Below, piece after piece: positions 30,249-44,900 of a DNA stretch of 64,000 bases. The number at the start of each line of letters is the position of its first letter. The stretch's first letter is position 1. This stretch comes from Parietaria judaica. Taxonomy: Eukaryota > Streptophyta > Magnoliopsida > Rosales > Urticaceae. A program made the translations under genes and the position numbers. Below the pieces are notes generated by a model, which was not told the DNA's origin, ran no database searches, and saw only the letters and a list, made by a program, of their open reading frames with translations. The stretch covers positions 19,507,343-19,571,342 of the forward strand of contig OX940867.1 of the NCBI GenBank assembly GCA_954871525.1, given 5' to 3'.

Positions 30249-32900
30249 GTTTGCTCTCTTAAGAAAAAAAAAATTTAACATTTTTTGGTAATTATTTTAA
30301 CCCGATAACATTTGGATGCAGAAACTACGAGATAATACTTCTCTATATAGGGATTAAAATAAGTAAATATGATACAATTACACATTATTAAGCATTTTGA
30401 AGATCATATTTTGTTTAAAATATCGTTTAATTAGGGTTCTTTCGCGTAAATGGGTAAAAGACTCAGTTATTTTTCGAGCACGCATTAATTGTTGAAACTC
30501 GGTTGTAAGAGAGCTCCAAAATCTTTTAATGCCAAAACTAACCCAATTTATGATAATACCACCCTAATTAAGGTCTAGAAACTTAAATTTCATCAAGAAC
30601 GCATCGTGTTTGCTCTCGTAGGAAAACCAATTTTTAACATTTTTCGGTAATTATTTTAACCCGTTAACATTTTGATATAGAAACTACGAGATAATGCTTC
30701 TCTATTTAGGGATTAAAATGAGTAAATATGATACAATTACACATTATTAAGCATTTTTAAGATCATATTTTGTTTAATATATCGTTTAATTATGGTTCTT
30801 TCGCGTAAACGGGTAAAAGACTAAGTTTTTTTTTGGAGCACGCATAAATTGTTGAAACTGGGTTTTAAAAGAGCTCCAAAAACTTTTCATGCCAAAACTA
30901 ACCCAATATATAATACTACCACCCTAATAAACGTCTTGCACCTCAAATTTCATCAAGAACGCATCGTATTTGGGCTAATAAAAAAACCAATTTTTAACAT
31001 TTTTCGGTAATGATTTTAACCCGTTAACAGCTTGATGCAGAAACTATGAGATAGGGATTTGCTATATAGGGATTAAAATAAGTAAATTTGATACAATTAC
31101 ACATTTTTAAGCATTTTGATGTTGATGTTTTGTTTAAAATATCGTTTAATTAGGGTTCTTTCGCGTAAAATTGGAAAAAGACTCAGTTTTTTTTTAGCAC
31201 GCATTAATTGTTGAAACTCGGTTTTAAGAGAGCTCCAAAATCTTTTAATTCCAAAACTAACCCAATTTATAATAATACCACCCTAATGAAGGTCTAGAAA
31301 CTCAAATTTCATCAAGAACGCATCGTGTTTGCTCTCGTAAGAAAACCAATTTTTAACATTTTTCGGTAATTATTTAAACCCGTTAAAATTTTGATATAGA
31401 AACTACGAGATAGTGCTTCTCTATTAAGGGATTAAAATGAGTAAATTTGATACAATTACACATTATTAAGCATTTTGAAGATCATGTTTTGTTTAAAATA
31501 TCGTTTAGGTAGGGTTCTTTCGCGTAAATGAGAGAAAGACTCAGTTTTTTTTGGAGCACGCATAAATTGTTGAAACTGGGTTTTAAAAGAGCTCCAAAAA
31601 CTTTAATGCCAAAACTAACCTAAATTATAATACTAGAACCCTAATAAAGGTCTAGCAACTCAAATTTCATCAAGAACGCATCGTATTTGGCCTCGTAAGA
31701 AAACCAATTTTTAACACTTTTCGGTAATGATTTGACCCGTAACAGCTTGATGCATAAATTACAAGATAGGGCTATGCTATTTAGGGATTAAAATAATCAA
31801 ATGTGTTACAATTACACATTATTAAGCATTTCTAAGTTCATGTTTTGTCTAAAATATCGTTTAATTAGGGTTCTTTCGCGTAAATGGGTAAAAGACTCAG
31901 TTTTTTTTGGAGCACACATTAATTGTTGAAACTCGGTTGTAAGAGAGCTCCAAAATCTTTTAATTCCAAAACTAACCCAATTTATGATAATACCACCCTA
32001 ATGAAGTTCTAGAAACTAAAATTTCATCAAGAACGCATCGTGTTTGCTCTCGTAAGAAAACCAATTTTTAATATTTTTCGGTAATTATTTTAACCCGTTA
32101 ACATTTTGATATAGAAACTACGAGATAATTCTTCTCTATTTAGGTTTTAAAATGAGTAAATATGATACAATTATACATTATTAAGCATTTTTAAGTTCAT
32201 GTTTTGTTTAATATATCATTTAGTTAGGGTTCTTTCGCGTAAATGGGTAAAAGACTAAGTTTTTTTTTGGAGCACGCATAAATTGTTGAAACTTGGTTTT
32301 AAAAGAGCTCCAAAAACTTTTAATGCCAAAACTAACCCAATTTATAATACTACCACCCTAATAAAGGTCTAGAAACTAAAATTTCATCAAGAACGCATCG
32401 TGTTTGTTCTCGTAAGAAAACCAATTTTTTACCATTTTTCGGTAATTATTTAAACCCGTTAACAGCTTGATGCAGAAACTATGAGATAGGGATTTGCTAT
32501 ATAGGGATTAAAATAAGTAAATTTGATACAATTACACATTTTTAAGCATTTTGATATTGATGTTTTGTTTAAAATATCGTTTAATTAGGGTTATTTCGCG
32601 TAAAATAGGAAAAAGACTCAGTTTTTTTTGGAGCACGAATTAATTGTTGAAACTCAGTTTTAAGAGAGCTACAAAATCTTTTACTGCCAAATCTAACCCA
32701 ATTTATAATAATACCACCCTAATGAAGGTCTAGAAACTCAAATTTCATCAAGAACACATCGTGTTTGCTCTCGTAAGAAAACCAATTTTTAACATTTTTC
32801 GGTAATTATTTTAACCCGTTTAAACTTTTATATAGTAACTACGAGATAGTGCTTCTCTATTTAGGGATTAAAATGATTAAATATGATACAATTACACATT
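30249..32900. repeat. Satellite array, divergent mixed-monomer segment
   Basis: About 7.4 monomers of about 356-361 bp, of two or three types in irregular order (types with gcattaattgttgaaactcgg, and with gcataaattgttgaaactggg). Point differences and short indels are frequent. No gene; every ORF here is a chance frame in the repeat. Confidence 0.93.
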
Positions 32901-35900
32901 ATTAAGCATTTATAAGTTCATGTTTTGTTTAAAATATCGTTTAATTAGGATTCTTTCGCGTAAAACAGGAAAAAGACTAATATTTGTTTTAGCACGCATT
33001 AATTGTTGAAACTGGGTTTTAAAGAGCTCCAAAAAATTTTAATACCAAAACTATCCCAATTTATAATAATATCACCCTAATGAAGGTCTAGAAACTCAAA
33101 TTTCATCAAGACCGCATCTTATTTGGGCTCGTAAGAAAACCAATTTTTAACATTTTTCGGTAATTATTTAAACCCGTTAACAGCTTGATGCAGAAACTAT
33201 GAGATAGGGATTTGCTATATAGGGATTAAAATAAGTAAATTTGATACAATTACACATTTTTAAGCATTTTGATATTGATGTTTTGTTTAAAATATCGTTT
33301 AATTAGGGTTCTTTCGCGTAAAATGGAAAAAAGACTCAATTTTTTTTGGAGCACGCATTACTTGTTGAAACTCGGTTTTAAGAGAGCTCCAAAATCTTTT
33401 ACTGCCAAAACCAAACCAATTTATAATAATACCACCATAATGCAGCTCTAGAAACTCAAATTTCATCAAGAACACATCGTGTTTTTGCTCTCGTAAGAAA
33501 ACCAATTTTTAACATTTTTCGGTAATTATTTTAACCCGTTAAAATTTTGATATAGAAACTACGAGATAGTGCTTATCTATTTAGGGATTAAAATGATTAA
33601 ATATGTTACAATTACACATTATTAAGCATTTTGAAGATCATGTTTTGTTTAAAATATCGTTTAGTTCGGGTTCTTTCGCGTAAATGGGAAAAAGACTCAG
33701 TTTTTTTTGGAGCACGCATAAATTGTTGAAACTGGGTTTTAAAAGAGCTCCAAATTTTTTAATGCCAAAAATAACCCAATTTATAATATTACCACCCTAA
33801 TAAAGGTCTAGCAACTCAAATTTCATCAAGAACGCATCGTATTTGGGCTCCTAAGAAAACCAATTTTTAACACTTTTCGGTAATGATTTTGACCCGTTAA
33901 CAGCTTGATGCAGAAATTACGAGATAGGGCTTTGCTATTTAGGGATTAAAATAAGTAAATGTGATACAATTACGCATTATAAAGCATTTATAAGTTCATG
34001 TTTTGTCTAAAATATCGTTTAATTAGGGTTCTTTCGCGTAAAACAGGAAAAAGACTATTTTTTTTTAACACGCATTAATTGTTGAAACTGGGTTTTAAAA
34101 GAGCTCGAAAAAAATTTAATGCCAAAACTATCCCAATTTATAATAATACCACCCTAATGAAGGTCTCGAACTCAAATTTAATCAAGAACGCATCGTATTT
34201 GGGCTCGTAACAAAACCAATTTTTAACATTTTTCGGTAATGATTTTAACCCGTTAACAACTTGATGCAGAAACTACGAGATAGAGATTTACTATATAGGG
34301 ATTAAAATAAGTAAATTTGATACAATTACAAATTTTTAAGCATTTTGAAGTTGATGTTTTGTTTAGAATATCGTTTAATTAGGGTTATTTCGCGTAAAAT
34401 GGGAAAAAGACTCAGTTTTTTTTGGAGGATGCATTAATTGTTGAAACTCGGTTTTAAGAGAGCTCCAAAATTTTACTGCCAAAACTAACCCAATTTATAA
34501 TAATACCACCCTAATGAAGGTCTAGAAACACAAATTTATCAAGAACACATTGTGTTTGCTCTCGTAAGAAAACCAATTTTTAACATTTTTCGGTAATTAT
34601 TTTAACCCGTTTAAACTTTTATATAGAAACTATGAGATAGTGCTTCTCTATTTAGGGATTAAAATGATTAAATATGATACAATTACACATTATTAAGCAT
34701 TTTTACGATCATGTTTTGTTTAAAATACCGTTTAGTTAGGGTTTTTTCGCGTAAATGGGAAAAAGACTAAGTTTTTTTTGGAGCACGCATAAATTGTTGA
34801 AACTGGGTTTTAAAAGAGCTCAAAAAACTTTTAATGCCAAAACTAACCCAATTTATAATACTAGCACCCTAATAAAGGTCTAGAAACTCAAATTTCATCA
34901 AGAACGCATCGTATTTGGGCTCTTAAGAAAACCAATTTTTAACACTTTTCGGTAATGATTTTGACCTGTTAACAGGTTGATGCAGAATTAACGAGATAGG
35001 GCTTTGCTATTTAGGGATTAAAATAAGTAAATGTGATACAATTACACATTATTAAGCATTTAAAATATCGTTTCATTAGGGTTCTTTCGCGTAAAACAGG
35101 AAAAAGACTAATATTTTTGTAGCACGCATTAATTGTTGAAACTGGGTTTTAAAAGAGATCCAAAAACTTTTAATGCCAAAACTATCGCAATTTATAATAA
35201 TACCACCCTAATGAAGGTCTAGAACTCAAATTTCATCAAGAACGCATCGTATTTGGGCTCGTAAGAAAACCAATTTTTAACATTTTTCGGTAATGATTTT
35301 TACCCGTTAACAGCTTGATGCAGAAACTACGAGATAGGGATTTTCAATATAAGGATTAAAATAAGTAAATTTGATACAATTACACATTTTTAAGCATTTT
35401 GAAGTTGATGTTTTTTTTAAAATATCGTTTAATTATGGTTCTTTCGCGTAAAATGGGAAAAACACTCAGTTTTTTTTGGAGCGCGCATTAATTGTTGAAA
35501 CTCGATTTTAAGAGAGCTCCAAAATCTTTTACTGCCAACACTAACCCAATTTATAATAATACCACCCTAATGAAGGTCTAGAAACTCAAATTTCATCAAG
35601 TACACATCGTGTTTGCTCTCGTAAGAAAACCAATTTTTAACATTTTTGGGTAATTATTTTAACCCGTTTAAACTTTTATATAGAAACTACGAGATAGTGC
35701 TTCTCTATTTAGGGATTAAAATGATTAAATATGATACAATTACACATTATTAAGAATTTTGAATATCATGTTTTGTTTTGAAATATCATTTAGTTAGGGT
35801 TTTTTTCGCGTAAATGGGAAAAAGACTAAGTTTTTTTTTGGAGCACGCATAAATTGTTGAAACTGGGTTTTAAAAGAGCTCCAAAAACTTTTAATGCCAA

Positions 35901-38900
35901 AACTAACCCAATTTATAACGGTCTAGCAACTCAAATTTCATCAAGAACGCATCGTATTTGGGCTCCTAAGAAAACCAAATTTTAACACTTTTCGGTAATG
36001 ATTTTGACCCGTTAAAAGCTTGATGCAGAAATTACGAGATAGGGATTTTCTATTTAGGGATTAAAATAAGTAAATGTGATACAATTACACATTATTAAGC
36101 ATTTATAAGTTCATGTTTTGTTTAAAATATCGTCTAATTAGGGTTCTTTCGCGTAAAACAGGAAAAAGACTAATTTTTTTTAGCACGCATTAATTGTTAA
36201 AACAGGGTTTTAAAAGAGCTCCAAAAACTTTTAATGCCAAAAATATCCCAATTTATAATAATACCACCCTAATGAAGGTCTAGAACTCAAATTTCATCAA
36301 GAACGCATCGTATTTGGGCTCGTAAGAAAACCAATTTTTAACATTTTTCGGTAATGATTTTAACCCGTTAACAACTTGATGCAGAAACTACGATATAGGG
36401 ATTTGCTATGTAGGGATTAAAATAAGTAAATTTGATAGAATTACACATTTTTAAGCATTTTGAAGTTGATGTTTTGTTAAAAATATCGTTTAATTAGTGT
36501 TCTTTCGCGTAAAATGGGAAAAAGACTCAATTTTTTTCGGAGCACGCATTACTTGTTGAAACTCGGTTTTAAGAGAGCTCCAAAATCTTTTTCTGCGAAA
36601 ACTAAACCAATTTATAATATTACCACCGTAATGAAGGTCTAGAAACTCAAATTTCATCAAGAACACATCGTGTTTTTGCCCTCGTAAGAAAACCAATTTT
36701 TAACATTTTTCGGTAATTATTATAACCCGCTTAAACTTTTATATAGAAACTACGAGATAGTGCTTCTCTATTTAGGGATTAAAATGATTAAATATGATAC
36801 AATTACACATTATTAAGCATTTTGAAGATCGTGTTTTGTTTAAAATATCGTTTAGTTAGGGTTCTTTCGCGTAAATGGAAAAGACTCAGTTTTTTTTGGA
36901 GCACGCATAAATTGTTGAAACTGGGTTTTAAAAGAGCTCCAAAAACTTTTAATGCCAAAACTAACCCAATTTATAATACTAGCACCCTAATAAAGGTCTA
37001 GCAACTCAAATTTCATCAAGAACGCATCGTATTTGGGCTCCTAAGAAAACCAATTTTTGACACTTTTCGGTAATGATTTTTACCCGTTAAAAGCTTGATG
37101 AAGGAATTACGAGATAGGGCTTTGCTATATAGGTATTAAAATAAGTAAATGTGATACAATTACACATTATAAAGCATTTATAAGTTCATGTTTTGTCTAA
37201 AATATCGTTTAATTAGGGTTCTTTCGCGTAAAACAGGAAAAAGACTAATTTTTTTTAGCACGCATAAATTGTTGAAACTGGGTTTTAAAAGAGCTCCAAA
37301 AACTTTTAATGCCAAAACTATCCCAATTTATAATAATACCACCCTAATGAAGGTCTATAACTAAAATTTCATCAAGAACGCATCGTATTTGGGCTCGTAA
37401 GAAAACCAATTTTTAACATTTTTCGGTAATGATTTTAACCCGTTAACAGCTTGATGCAGAAACTACGAGATAGGGATTTACTATATAGGGATTAAAATAA
37501 GTAAATTTTATACAATTACACATTTTTAAGCATTTGTAAGTTGATGTTTTGTTTAAAATATCGTTTAATTAGGGTTCTTTCACGTAAAATGGGAAAAAGA
37601 CTCAGTTTTTTTTTTGAGGACGCATTAATTGTTGAAACTCGGTTTTAAGAGAGCTCCAAAAATTTACTGCCAAAACTATCCCAATTTATAATAATACCAC
37701 CCTAATGAAGGTCTAGAAACTCAATTTTCATCAAGAACACATCGTGTTTGCTCTCGTAAGAAAACCAATTTTTAACATTTTTCGGTAATGATTTTAACCC
37801 GTTAACAGCTTGATGCAGAAACTACGAGATAGGGATTTTTTATATAAGGATTAAAATAAGTAAATTTTATACAATTACACATTATTAAGCATTTTTAAGT
37901 TGATGTTTTGTTTAAAATATCGTTTAATTGGGGTTCTTTCGCGTAAAATAGGAAAAAGACTCAGTTTTTTTGGAGCACGCATTAATTGTTGAAACTTGGT
38001 TTTAAGAGAGCTCCAAAATCTTTTACTGCCAAAACTAACCCAATTTATAATAATACCACCCTAATTAAGGTCTAGAAACTTAAATTTCATCAAGAACACA
38101 TCGTGTTTGCTCTCGTAAGAAAACCAATTTTTAACATTTTTCGGTAATTATTTTAACCCGTTTAAACTTTTATATAGAAACTACGAAATAGTGCTTCTCT
38201 ATTTAGGGATTAAAATGATTAAATATGATATAATTACACATTATTAAGCATTTTTAATATCATGTTTTGTTTAAAATATCGTTTAGTAAGGGTTTTTTCG
38301 CGTAAATGGGAAAAAGACTAAGTTTTTTTTGGAGCACGCATAAATTGTTGAAACTGAGATTTAAAAGTGCTCCAAAAACTTTTAATGCCAAAACTAACCC
38401 AATTTATAATACTACCACCCTAATAAAGGTCTAGAAACTCAAATTTCATCAAGAACGCATCGTATTTAGGCTCTTAAGAAAACCAATTTTTAACACTTTT
38501 CGGTAATGATTTTGACCTGTTAACAGGTTGATGCAGAAATTACGAGATAGGGCTTTGCTATTTAGGGATAAAAATAAGTAAATGTGATACAATTACACAT
38601 TATTAAGCATTTATAAGTTCAGGTTTTGTTTAAAATATCGTTTAATTAGGGTTCTTTCGCGTAAAACAGGAAAAAGACTAATATTATTTGTAGCACGCAT
38701 TAATTGTTGAAACTGGGTTTTAAAAGAGCTCCAAAAACTTTTAATGCCAAAACTATCGCAATTTATAATAATACCACCCTAATGAAGGTCTAGAACTCAA
38801 ATTTCATCAAGAACGCAGCGTATTTGGGCTCGTAAGAAAACCAATTTTTAACATTTTTCGGTAATGATTTTTACCCGTTAACAGCTTGATGCAGAAACTA

Positions 38901-41900
38901 CGAGATAGGGAATTTCAATATAAGGATTAAAATAAGTAAATTTGATACAATTACACATTTGTAAGCATTTTGAAGTTGATGTTTTGTTTAAAATATCGTT
39001 TAATTAGGGTTATTTCGCGTAATATAGGAAAAAGACTCAGTTTTTTTTGGAGTACGAATTAATTGTTGAAACTCAGTTTTAAGAGAGCTACAAAATCTTT
39101 TACTGCCAAATCTAACCCAATTTATAATAATACCACCCTAATGAAGGTCTAGAAACTCAAATTTCATCAAGAACACATCGTGTTTGCTCTCGTAAGAAAA
39201 CCAATTTTTAACATTTTTCGGTAATTATTTTAACCCGTTTAAACTTTTATATAGAAACTACGAGATAGTGCTTCTCTATTTAGGGATTAAAAGGATTAAA
39301 TATGATACAATTACACATTATTAAGCATTTTGAATATCATGTTTTGTTTATAATATCGTTTAGTTAGGGTTTTTTCGCGTAAATGGGAAAAAGACTAAGT
39401 TTTTTTTGGAGCACGCATAAATTTTTGAAACTAGGTTTTAAAAGAGCTCCAAAAACTTTTAATTGCAAAACTAACCCAATTTTTAATACTACCACCGTAA
39501 TAAAGGTCTAGCAACTCAAATTTCATCAAGAACGCATCGTATTTGGGCTCTTAAGAAAACCAATTTTTAACACTTTTCGGTAATGATTTTGACCTGTTAA
39601 CAGGTTGATGCAGAAATTACAAGATAGGGCTTTGCTATTTAGGGATTAAAATAAGTAAATGTGATACAATTACACATTATTAAGCATTTATAAGTTCATG
39701 TTTTGTTTAAAATATCGTTTAATTAGGATTCTTTCGCGTAAAACAGGAAAAAGACTAATATTTGTTTTAGCACGCATTAATTGTTGAAACTGGGTTTTAA
39801 AGAGCTCCAAAAAATTTTATTGCCAAAACTATCCCAATTTATAATAATATCACCCTAATGAAGTTCTAGAAACTCAAATTTCATCAAGACCGCATCGTAT
39901 TTGGGCTCGTAAGAAAACCAATTTTTAACATTTTTCGGTAATGATTTTAACCTGTTAACGGCTTGATGCAGAAACTACGATATAGGGATTTGCTATATAG
40001 GGATTAAAATAAGTAACTTTGATAGAATTACACATTTTTAAGCATTTTGAAGTATATGTTTTGGTTAAAATATCGTTTAATTAGGGTTCTTTCGCGTAAA
40101 ATGGGAAAAAGACTCAATTTTTTTTGGAGCACGCATTACTTGTTGAAACTCGGTTTTAAGAGAGCTCCAAAATCTTTTACTGCCAAAACCAAACCAATTT
40201 ATAATAATACCACCGTAATGCAGCTCTAGAAACTCAAATTTCATCAAGAACACATCGTGTTTTTGCTCTCGTAAGAAAACCAATTTTTAACATTTTTCGG
40301 TAATTATTTTAACCCGTTAAAATTTTGATATAGAAACTACGAGATAGTGCTTATCTATTTAGGGATTAAAATGATTAAATATGTTACAATTACACATTAT
40401 TAAGCATTTTGAAGATCATGTTTTGTTTAAAATATCGTTTAGTTCGGGTTCTTTCGCGTAAATGGGAAAAAGACTCAGTTTTTTTTGGAGCACGCATAAA
40501 TTGTTGAAACTGGGTTTTAAAAGAGCTCCAAATTTTTTAATGCCAAAAATAACCCAATTTATAATATTACCACCCTAATAAAGGTCTAGCAACTCAAATT
40601 TCATCAAGAACGCATCGTATTTGGGCTCCTAAGAAAACCAATTTTTAACACTTTTCGGTAATGATTTTGACCCGCTAACAACTTGATGCAGAAATTACGA
40701 GATAGGGCTTTGCTATTTAGGGATTAAAATAAGTAAATGTGATACAATTACGCATTATAAAGCATTTATAAGTTCATGTTTTGTCTAAAATATCGTTTAA
40801 TTAGGGTTCTTTCGCGTAAAACAGAAAAAAGACTAATTTTTTTTAACACGCATTAATTGTTGAAACTGGGTTTTAAAAGAGCTCCAAAAAAATTTAATGC
40901 CAAAACTATCCCAATTTATAATAATACCACCCTAATGAAGGTCTCGAACTTAAATTTAATCAAGAACGCATCATATTTGGGCTCGTAACAAAACCAATTT
41001 TTAACATTTTTCGGTAATGATTTTAACCCGTTAACAACTTGATGCAGAAACTACGAGATAGAGATTTACTATATAGGGATTAAAATAAGTAAATTTGATA
41101 CAATTACACATTTTTAAGCATTTTGAAGTTGATGTTTTGTTTAAAATATCGTTTAATTAGGGTTATTTCGCGTAAAATGGGAAAAAGACTCAGTTTTTTT
41201 TTGGAGGATGCATTAATTGTTGAAACTCGGTTTTAAGATAGCTCCAAAATTTTACTGCCAAAACTAACCCAATTTATAATAATACCACCCTAATGAAGGT
41301 CTAGAAACACAAATTTATCAAGAACACATTGTGTTTGCTCTCGTAAGAAAACCAATTTTTAACATTTTTCGGTAATTATTTTAACCCGTTTAAACTTTTA
41401 TATAGAAACTATGAGATAGTGCTTCTCTATTTAGGGATTAAAATGATTAAATATGATACAATTACACATTATAAAGCATTTTTACGATCATGTTTTGTTT
41501 AAAATACCGTTTAGTTAGGGTTTTTTCGCGTAAATGGGAAAAAGACTAAGTTTTTTTTGGAGCACGCATAAATTGTTGAAACTGGGTTTTAAAAGAGCTC
41601 CAAAAACTTTTAATGCCAAAACTAACCCAATTTATAATACTAGCACCCTAATAAAGGTCTAGAAACTCAAATTTCATCAAGAACGCATCGTATTTGGGCT
41701 CTTAAGAAAACCAATTTTTAACACTTTTCGGTAATTATTTTGACCTGTTAACAGGTTGATGCAGAAATTACGAGATAGGGCTTTGCTATTTAGGGATTAA
41801 AATAAGTAAATGTGATACAATTACACATTATTAAGCATTTATAAGTTCATGTTTTGTTTAAAATATCGTTTAATTGGGGTTCTTTCGCGTAAAACAGTAA

Positions 41901-44900
41901 AAAGACTAATATTTTTGTAGCACGCATTAATTGTTGAAACTGGGTTTTAAAAGAGATCCAAAAACTTTTAATGCCAAAACTATCGCAATTTATAATAATA
42001 CCACCCTAATGAAGGTCTAGAACTCAAATTTCATCAAGAGCGCATCGTATTTGGGCTCATAAGAAAACCAATTTTTAACATTTTTCGGTAATGATTTTTA
42101 CCCGTTAACAACTTGATGCAGAAACTACGAGATAGGGATTTTCAATATAACGATTACACATTTTTAAGCATTTTGAAGTTGATGTTTTGTTTAAAATATC
42201 GTTTAATTAGGGTTCTTTCGCGTAAAATAGGAAAAAGACTCAGTTTTTTTTGGAGCACGCGTTAATTGTTGAAACTCAGTTTTAAGAGAGCTCCAAAATC
42301 TTTTACTGCCAAATCTAACCCAATTTATAATAATACCACCCTAATGAAGGTCTAGAAACTCAAATTTCATCAAGAACACATCGTGTTTGCTCTCGTAAGA
42401 AAACCAATTTTAAAAATTTTTCGGTAATTATTTTAACCCGCTTAAACTTTTATATAGAAACTATGAGATAGTGCTTCTCTATTTAGGGATTAAAATGATT
42501 AAATATGATACAATTACACATTATTAAGCATTTTGAAGATAATGTTTAGTTTAAAATATCGTTTAGTTAGGGTTTTTTTGCATAAATCGGAAAAAGACTC
42601 AGTTTTTTTTGGAGCACGCATAAATTGTTGAAACTGGGTTTTAAAAGAGCTCCAAAAACTTTTAATGCCAAAACTAACCCAATTTATAATACTAACACCC
42701 TAATAAAGGTCTAGCAACTCAAATTTCATCAAGAACACATCGTATTTGGGCTCCTAAGAAAACCAATTTTTAACACTTTTCGGTAATGATTTTGACCCGT
42801 TAAAAGCTTGATGCAGGAATTACGAGATAGGGCTTTACTATATAGGGATTAAAATAAGTAAATTTGATACAATTACACATTATAAAGCATTTATAAGTTG
42901 ATGTTTTGTTTAAAATATCGTTTAATTAGGGTTCTTTCGCGTAAAACAGGAAAAAGACTAATTTTTTTTAGCACGCATAAATTGTTGAAACTGGGTTTTA
43001 AAAGAGCTCCAAAAACTTTTAATGCCAAAACTATCACAATTTATAATAATACCACCCTAATGAAGGTCTAGAACTCAAATTTCATCAAGAACGCATCGTA
43101 TTTGGGCTCGTAAGAAAACCAATTTTTAACATTTTTCGGTAATGATTTTAACCCGTTAACAGCTTGATGCAGAAACTACGAGATAGGGATTTACTATATA
43201 GGGATTAAAATAAGTAAATTTTATACAATTACACATTTTTAAGCATTTTGAAGTTGATGATTTGTTTAAAATATCGTTTAATTAGGGTTCTTTCGCGTAA
43301 AATGGGAAAAAGACTCAGTTTTTTTTTTGGACGCATTAATTGTTGAAACTCGGTTTTAAGAGAGCTCCAAAATTTTACTGCCAAAACTAACCCAATTTAT
43401 AATAATACCACCCTAATGAAGGTCTAGAAACTCAAATTTCATCAAGAACACATCGTGTTTGCTCTCGTAAGAAAACCAATTTTAAACATTTTTCGGTAAT
43501 TATTTTAACCCGTTTAAACTTTTATATAGAAACTACGAGGTAGTGCTTCTCTATTTATGGATTAAAATGATTAAATATGATACAATTACACATTATTAAG
43601 CATTTTGAAGATCATGTTCTGTGTAAAATATCGTTTAGTTAGGGTTTTTTCGCGTAAATGGGAAAAAGACGAAGTTTTTTTTTAGCACGCATAAATTGTT
43701 GAAACTGGGTTTAAAAGAGCTCCAAAAACTTTTAATGCCAAAACTAACCCAATTTATAATACTACCACCCTAATAAAGGTCTAGAAACTTAAATTTCATC
43801 AAGAACGCATCGTATTTGGGCTCCTAAGAAAACCAATTTTTAACACTTTTCGGTAATGATTTTGACCCGTTAAAAGCTTGATGCAGAAATTACGAGATAG
43901 GTCTTTGCTATTTAGGGATTAAAATAAGTAAATGTGATACAATTACACATTATAAAGCATTTATAAGTTCATGTTTTGTCTAAAATACCGTTTAATTAGG
44001 GTTCTTTCGCGTAAAACAGGAAAAAGACTAATATTTTTATAGCACGCATTAATTGTTGAAACTGGATTTAAAAAGAGCTCCAAAAACTTTTAATGCCAAA
44101 ACTATCCCAATTTATAATAATACCACCCTAATGAAGGTCTAGAACTCAAATTTATTCAAGAAAGCATCGTATTTGGGCTCGTAAGAAAACCAATTTTTAA
44201 CATTTTTCGGTAATGATTTTAACCCGTTAACAGCTTGATGCAGAAACTACGAGATAGGGATTTTCTATATAAGGATTAAAATAAGTAAATTTTATACAAT
44301 TACACATTTTTAAGCATTTTGAAGTTGATGTTTTGTTTAAAATATCGTTTAATTAGGTTTCTTTCGCGTAAAATAGGAAAAAGACTCAGTTTTTTTTGGA
44401 GCACGCATTAATTGTTGAAACTTGGTTTTAAGAGAGCTCCAAAATCTTTTACTTCCAAAACTAACCCAATTTATAATAATACCACCCTAATGAAGGTCTA
44501 GAAACTTAAATTTCATCAAGAACACATCGTGTTTGCTCTCGTAAGAAAACCAATTTTTAACATTTTTGGGTAATTATTTTAACCCGTTTAAACTTTTATA
44601 TAGAAACTACGAGATAGTGCTTCTCTATTTAGGGAATAAAATGATTAAATATGATACAATTACACATTATTAAGCATTTTGAAGATCTTGTTTTGTTTAA
44701 AATATCGTTTAGTTAGGGTTTTTTCGCGTAAATGGGAAAAAGACTAAGTTTTTTTTGGAGCACGCATAAATTGTTGAAACTGGGTTTTAAAAGAGCTCCA
44801 AAAACATTTAATGCCAAAACTAACCCAATTTATAATACTACCACCCTAATAACGGTCTAGCAACTCAAACTTCATCAAGAACGCATCGTATTTGGGCTCC

